DNA of 64,000 nt from Ceratothoa steindachneri (taxonomy: Eukaryota; Arthropoda; Malacostraca; Isopoda; Cymothoidae): contig OZ018322.1 in assembly GCA_963969495.1 (NCBI GenBank), forward strand, positions 161,004,048-161,068,047, read 5' to 3'. The notes below the pieces were generated by a model. It made no database searches. It was not told the origin of the DNA and saw only the letters and a program-made list of their open reading frames with translations. The stretch's first letter is position 1. Each line of letters begins with the position of its first letter. Of this stretch, positions 59,156 to 64,000 are shown in pieces. A program made the position numbers and the translations under genes.

Positions 59156-59279
59156 AAATCCATCCACAACGAGAGGAAGGCGAGAAGACAACGGCGCCAC
59201 AACCAACTAGTCTAGCTAACTGCGGAATAGAGTGTCATTTCTGTTTTAGAGTGTGTGCATCGCGCATGGAACTACATAG

Positions 59280-60115
59280 TCATCTTCGCTGCACAACTGA
59301 CATCCAGCCTAAATGGATACCCATAAATTCATCTACATTTTCATCGAGTGAAGCTTGAGTTGTCTTCGTATTCGAATGACAGCCATAAGCATTGTATTTA
59401 TGTTGCGTCAAGTTTACATCTAATGATTTACCGGTATGCCCAAAGTATTTTTTAGGGCAAACTGAACAAGCGACAGAATAATCCCGCTCTATACTATTGT
59501 TATTATTATGAAAGGGCATTTTACACATGGTAGACTGATAATTGAATATGGCAGAAATATTCAACTTATTTAAGAGGCGAGGAAGCAACGAAAAGGACCC
59601 AGAAAGCGGTAAAACAAGAGAGTTCTTAAAATTATATGTGAGATGATTTCAGTTCTGTAAAAGGATTTTTTTGCCGAATCTAGGCATCCGGAAAGAAATT
59701 TTTAAGGATAGCAAAGAAAGTTACCTATTTCAAAAATCTTGGAAATCTCAAGATCCAAGAATTCTGGGTTGGCGACCCACAATCCACGGAGAAACATTAA
59801 AATAAATACAGACGGTTTAACTTTATCATTATGACCTCAGTAAAACTAAATATAAGAACCTGCGTTGGTAGGCTTATGATAGACAGGAAATTTAATTCCA
59901 GATGGAGTCCTATGAATATGTAGATTTAAGAACGTGAGGGCATTTGTTCGAGTTCAAGGGAAAATTAATAGAGGTAACCAGAGAATTAAGTTCAGTAAGA
60001 AATCCATTAACATCCTTAGAAGAAGGCCACAAACAAATAATATCGTCTATATATTGGAACTAAACAAGAGGAAAATGTATAATGGTAGGAAGTAAGTTAG
60101 TTTCCCTAAAATATC
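59280..60115 (-). pseudogene. Penelope-like element: RT palm end plus GIY-YIG endonuclease
   Basis: Minus strand from about 60070: QYIDDIICLWPSSKDVNGFL (the Penelope RT palm with YIDD), NSLVTSINF, then AYQRRFLYLVLL in a broken frame where HRKPTNAGSYIH is expected. NFKNSLVLPFSGSF follows, and the open frame 59588-59280: LNKLNISAIFNYQSTMCKMP, then the GIY-YIG-like YSVACSVCPKKYFGHTGKSL (with NLTQHKYNA). RT followed by GIY-YIG is the Penelope domain order. The first GIY-YIG Tyr is present, and the usual Arg is Asn. Several stops upstream. Confidence 0.8.
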
Positions 60116-60308
60116 CATATATATATATATATTTGAAAGAACAGGGGCTAAGGAATTACAACCCACATTTATCGATTTTACCCTTGCTTGGTTCCGATAT
60201 ATAGACGTTATTATTTGTTTGTGGCCTTCTTCTAAGGATATTAATGGTTTTCTTACTGAACTTAAGTATCTGGTTCTCTCTATTAAACTAAACCCTTGAA
60301 CTCGAACA
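59944..60308. repeat. Inverted repeat (arms 59944-60061 and 60190-60308)
   Basis: The arms of about 118 bp match at roughly 85-90% by eye. For example, TTGTTCGAGTTCAAGGG at 59944 is the inverse of the right-arm end at 60308. Weaker similarity continues inward to the central TA run. This is the Penelope head-to-head junction. Confidence 0.85.
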
Positions 60309-60330
60309 AAATGGTGCCCTCACGTTCTCA
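60130..60330 (+). pseudogene. Second Penelope RT fragment, opposite orientation
   Basis: The plus strand reads AWFRYIDVIICLWPSSKDIN, then GFLTELKYLVLSIKL, the same palm segment as the minus-strand copy, with YIDD changed to YIDV. It then decays. It is joined head to head with the 59280-60115 copy around a (TA)n run at about 60119-60133. Confidence 0.75.
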
Positions 60331-60829
60331 GATCTATTTACAAATCTAATGACTATATTCAAAGAAACATTGTTAAATGCTCATTCATTAATTCCTCGCC
60401 TAATTTTAATATATCTCACGGCCTCTTTAAACCGGGCTCTGTTATTAAAAGGTTTATATAACGAAATTGTACATTTTAAATCCTAGCCCTTTGATTTATT
60501 AATTTAGGTATGTCTTTCTTGTTTATTCTTAGGTATTCAGAATTATGTGCGTATGTATTTATCTTAGTGAGCTAAGTGTCTACATTCTGTGCTCATATTC
60601 GGAATTTCCGGAAGTAGACCTAATCCATTTAGCTTTATGCTTCATATCCGTTTTAAGCTGGATTACAGAATTGAGAGTTTTTATTTTAGACTGTGTTTTG
60701 TAATTAACTAGAATGGATTATTTCTGCTTCATAATGATTTTTGCCGATTGTTAGAGATCCAGTTGTGTGCAACCTTTGAGTTACCTTTGATCCTTTTATA
60801 TGGTACAGATTTGCTTAACTCACATTTCA

Positions 60830-61200
60830 ATAAGGCTGGTCAAATTTTAAATACATTTAACATGAGAAAGGATTTAGGTATCGTAAACTTCAGTGAGCTA
60901 AAATATATAAACATTGTACACTATCTTTACAAATAGCAAATATGTTTCTAGCTAGAAATGTGCATTTACGGTATTTCAAAATACCTAATTTTTCCCTTAG
61001 ATAAAGCATTTTTACGATGTCATTTGGAGTACGGTGTACAATATGGTCGCCTTTCATGCAAAAAGACATTGCAATTTTGGAAGATGCCCAGCGAAGAGCA
61101 AAAATAAAATAATTTCTAAACGTAGAAAGAGCCCGTTTGACAGATTAGTATCTACGTGGCCAACTCTTGGAAGCATTTAATTACCAAACGTGTTCAATAA
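60830..61200 (+). pseudogene. CR1-like RT C-terminal fragment
   Basis: MRKDLGIVNFSELKY at 60862-60906 matches the EKDLGV-SDLKF thumb segment. Then RCHLEYGVQY with a shift into WSPFMQKDIAILEDAQRRAK (61040-61105) matches the LEYAVQFWSP, KDI-LLE-VQRRATK stretch. It is interrupted by about 80 bp of non-coding-looking sequence and is truncated on both sides. Confidence 0.65.
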
Positions 61201-61754
61201 TATAACCTATAATTCATTATTTTAAAGAGCAAACAAAATGAGGAATAAAAATAACGGTTCACGTAACAAAGAAAAGATGTAGAAATGCAAACGCACAGAA
61301 TTTCTTTTCTAAATAACTAATACAAACATAAAATGACTTTGCCTCGGAATGTCTTGGAAAAAACTGCAGTCAATAGGATTATGAAATTCATTGATTAATA
61401 TTACGTTAGAATAGAATTTATAGAAAAAATAAAGGGTCATTTAATTATTTTTGCATACACTAGAAACCTTTTTCATTCCATCACTCTAATTAAACCCTTT
61501 CCCTTTTCTCTTGAATTGCCTTAAGTGGATCTTTTAACAATCTTTATGAATGACAAAAGCCAGAAGGAGCTATTAAAGGATACTTGACTCAATCTCCACC
61601 AGAGAATCTTTCCATAAACTATATCTAAATGATAATGTCCATAATATCGCCTTCAAGTTATCACGATTCAAGGCTCGTAAAGAGCTCTACCACACAACTA
61701 CAATATGCAATAATAAAATATATAAAATATTTTTCCGAAATAAGTTTGAAGATT
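61201..61754. other. No recognised feature
   Basis: AT-rich sequence with a short plus frame (61629-61862) that is the antisense of the following LINE fragment. Confidence 0.5.
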
Positions 61755-63262
61755 TTTAGATTTCAAGATATAGAACTTCTTGTGGTAAAACGATCCCAAT
61801 CTCTACAACTAAATTTACGAAAAATTCTATTCCTACATCTAAACTGCAAACTTGTTTTCTAATTTTCAAGTGGCACTTCCTAGTGCGATTATTATCATCC
61901 AACTCATATAACTTTCCAATATCTATCTTATTCTTCCCAGAAGAAATTTTGTAAAGCTCAATTATATTTTCTCTCATCACATTAATTTAAATGAGAACAC
62001 AATTAATATCCTCATTCTATCTACATATTGAAGGTGCATCATGAAAGGTATATTCTTTGTTGCCCGCCGTTGTCCTCACTCTAGCATTTTGGAATCATGT
62101 ATATAATTTAGGGGACCATCGCTGTTATAATACCTAAGATGTGAGCAAACATAAGAGTTATAGAGTTTAAGAGGATCCTCCTATTCTTTGTAACTAAAAT
62201 TTCGCTTCATGAAGCTCAACTCTCTATTTACTTTATATTTTGCCTCAATACTCTGCCTAGAAAAACTCATTGAATTATATTTTTACTACTCCTACGTCCT
62301 TTCATCCTCTAGTGAGTTTATGCAAAGCACATCCACTTATATCGCCAAGAAAGTAACTTGTTTATGTCTTTATGCCCTTTAAACTTGCCCTAAAATTGTT
62401 TTACGGAATCTACCAATTTGGCTTCAGGTGGAAAAGTTGTCACCTCGCTATTACGAGTACCAGCTTTTCCAGGGTCATTTATAATGATCTAAACTAATAT
62501 CAGATCCAGAAATCATCCCTGATTTACCACATCGACAACATATTTACACTGTGAAGTTACTCCATTTAACACTAATTTCTGCTTCCCATTATGCAGCTAC
62601 TCCTCTATTCTCTATCCTCAATCCACCCACATTCCCCTATGTTAAACCTTGTAATGGCTTGGCTAAAATCTAAGTAAATTACATCAACATTATCTCCTTT
62701 ATCTAATTATTTGTCACATCTTCCAAAAATTCTAGTAAATTTCCTAAACATGATCTACCTGTTCTAAATCCATGCTGAACATTGTTTATTAACCTACCCA
62801 TATCTACATGTTCTTTTAACTACGTTATCAAGAATTTACAAGGTTTTGAATTTAAATTCACTAGTTAAAATTATTCAGGTCCTCTTTACTCCCCCTATTA
62901 AATATAAAATCTACAATCGTTATTTTTTAATCATTTGATAGTTCTCCAAAATCGAGTAGTCTTATATATTTTCTCCACAGCTACTTCCATTGATTTTCAT
63001 ACATTCTTTCAGTAAGCTAAAATGAATGTCATCGGGGCCAGAAGCTCTTAGTAGTAGTAGTTAACTCAATTTTAAGTCTTTTAATTATTTTCTTATATGG
63101 ATAAATAGTACTTAGATCCTTCACTCCTGATGTTTAACTACTAAACCTTTTTCCACATCAGCTTCTTTAATAAATTTTTCATATTTAATGGTCTCTATAA
63201 TATTATCCCGGCTAGATCTTTTATTGATTTTATAATAGCTAAAGAATTTTTTATTATTCTTA
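61755..63262 (-). pseudogene. CR1-like LINE family 2, minus-strand copy
   Basis: In minus order: FSYYKINKRSSRDNIIETIK near 63245-63180, IHFSLLKECMKIN-like text near 63030, LDFGELSND (62950), QHGFRTGRSCLGNLLEF (62785-62735), DKGDNVDVIYLDFSQAI (62700-62650), palm and thumb debris, SFSRQSIEAKYKV (62265), then QRRATKNIPFMMH (62080) and ENIIELYKISSGKNKIDIGK (61974-61915). It aligns with 48600-49960 at nucleotide level (for example TTGATAACGTAGTTAAAAG) and extends further 5' (to 63262). Frames are broken. It ends abruptly where the block starting TGTTGAGG begins. Confidence 0.75.
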
Positions 63263-63269
63263 TTGTCGC

Positions 63270-64000
63270 TGTTGAGGAACGACACGGTGGTGTCACGCTT
63301 TATACAGAATCAGGCCCACGGATATTCAACAAGGCCAGCAAGTCGTGACTAAGGGCTTGTTTCCTAATTTATATTTGAGTGCGTTAATTTAAGGTTGGCC
63401 AATAAAAGGGGGGAATCGTATTACCATTCCAGCTCAGGAGTTATTGAAAGAAAAACCTCTTACAAAAATAACCTTTAATATACAAATAAATAATAGAATT
63501 ATTATTGGTCATGGAAACTAAGCAAACTAATATAATAATGGATAAGTGACCAGCGGTTAATACAGGTGGGCAAAGAATAAATGGGAATAGCCCGAGAATT
63601 GTAACAATCACTTGAAAGACCGTTATTAAACGCGGGTTGAGATAATATTAATTAAATGCGGGGAATTGTGGGGGTTTCTGGTAGTGAATTAAATAGAGAA
63701 AATATCACGGGATTGAGACCTCGGTTTTACCTCTGCGGCGGGTTATTCGATGGCTTTACCGGTCGAAGCGTCGGGGGGACTTTGTCAAGCAGACAGAAAA
63801 TGAGAGTGGATCAGGTTCCTAATTGTCCTCCAAATGGGAATCACGAAGGAGGGGGGGGGAGAGTCCACTCCAAGGACTGGTGTCGGCACGGTGACCAAAT
63901 GAGAATCTGCAAGGAAGGACTTCTCGGAATTACTTGCTCTTGTCTTGCGGTTGAGGTTAAGGTACACGGACCTTGTAGAATGGAGGGAATGAACGGAGAG
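63270..64000 (+). other. GC-richer unassigned block, possible 5' LTR of a BEL/Pao-like element
   Basis: The CR1-like fragment stops at about 63262, and a different sequence starts with TGTTGAGGAACGACACGG. This has the look of a BEL/Pao LTR start, which is my recollection rather than a search. The block is richer in G, with GGGGG runs near 63690, 63773 and 63851, and reaches the window end without a recognisable ORF. The minus frame 63785-63967 has no domain. Confidence 0.3.

Larger units (their letters stand above)
55655..59170 (+). mobile_element. RTE/CFDP2-like LINE, decayed
   Basis: It has an untranslated leader to about 56130, an endonuclease at about 56130-56950, RT at about 57300-58780 and a C-terminal tail to about 59160. 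The 5' limit is set at the second direct repeat; the 3' limit follows the last protein similarity (about 59170). It is plus-strand and approximately full length, but frame-broken. Confidence 0.65.

Overview
The window is repeat-dominated, AT-rich nuclear DNA from a eukaryote, probably an arthropod. I infer this from the mix of elements: CR1-type LINEs whose ORF1 carries a Cys-rich finger and an SGNH esterase, a DUF4817-type mariner, piggyBac, a Kolobok/Mutator-like DDE element, a ZBED5-like hAT, Penelope, Ty3/gypsy debris, and a multicopy unassigned protein family that I know mainly from arthropod gene sets. I found no convincing host gene, rRNA or tRNA gene and no CRISPR array. Nearly all recognisable coding capacity belongs to mobile elements, most of them broken.

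Layout. 1-1790: minus-strand RTE/CFDP2-like reverse transcriptase (RT) debris split by a possible SINE. 2460-3640: GGTGTAG-type simple repeat. 4260-12300: a degenerate short-period satellite (GATCTCCGTC-like) interrupted by a non-LTR RT fragment (5110-6590) and by copy A (9305-11533) of a terminal-inverted-repeat (TIR) element called family X here. 16720-18817: a complete-length but dead piggyBac with TTAA ends, inserted in the RNase H reading frame of a decayed minus-strand gypsy element (remains to about 21060). 23760-24580: a degenerate 31-bp minisatellite. 24601-29260: CR1-like LINE copy 1. About 29388-34535: family X copy B, interrupted by a 2.79-kb TTAA-flanked DDE transposon (30937-33728) whose transposase frame is open except for one stop. 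34612-40952: a mariner interrupted by CR1-like LINE copy 2 (35577-40616). 40953-46848: no recognised features. 46849-47830: RT C-terminal fragment. 48600-49960 and 61755-63262: an inverted pair of a second CR1-like family. 51420-54936: a hAT transposase pseudogene interrupted by family X copy C (51753-54084). 55655-59170: an RTE/CFDP2-like LINE. 59280-60330: two Penelope fragments joined head to head. 63270-64000: possible start of an LTR element.

The nesting gives relative ages. Family X moved into a satellite (A) and into a hAT reading frame (C). The Kolobok-like element later moved into family X copy B. LINE copy 2 moved into the mariner, and piggyBac moved into gypsy. In the last two cases and for copy C, the host element's protein similarity resumes on the far side of the insert.

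The most interesting object is family X: three copies of about 2.2-2.35 kb with shared termini (core CACTAGYCAACAA) and one shared protein with no assigned function. It behaves like a DNA transposon that current classifications may not describe.
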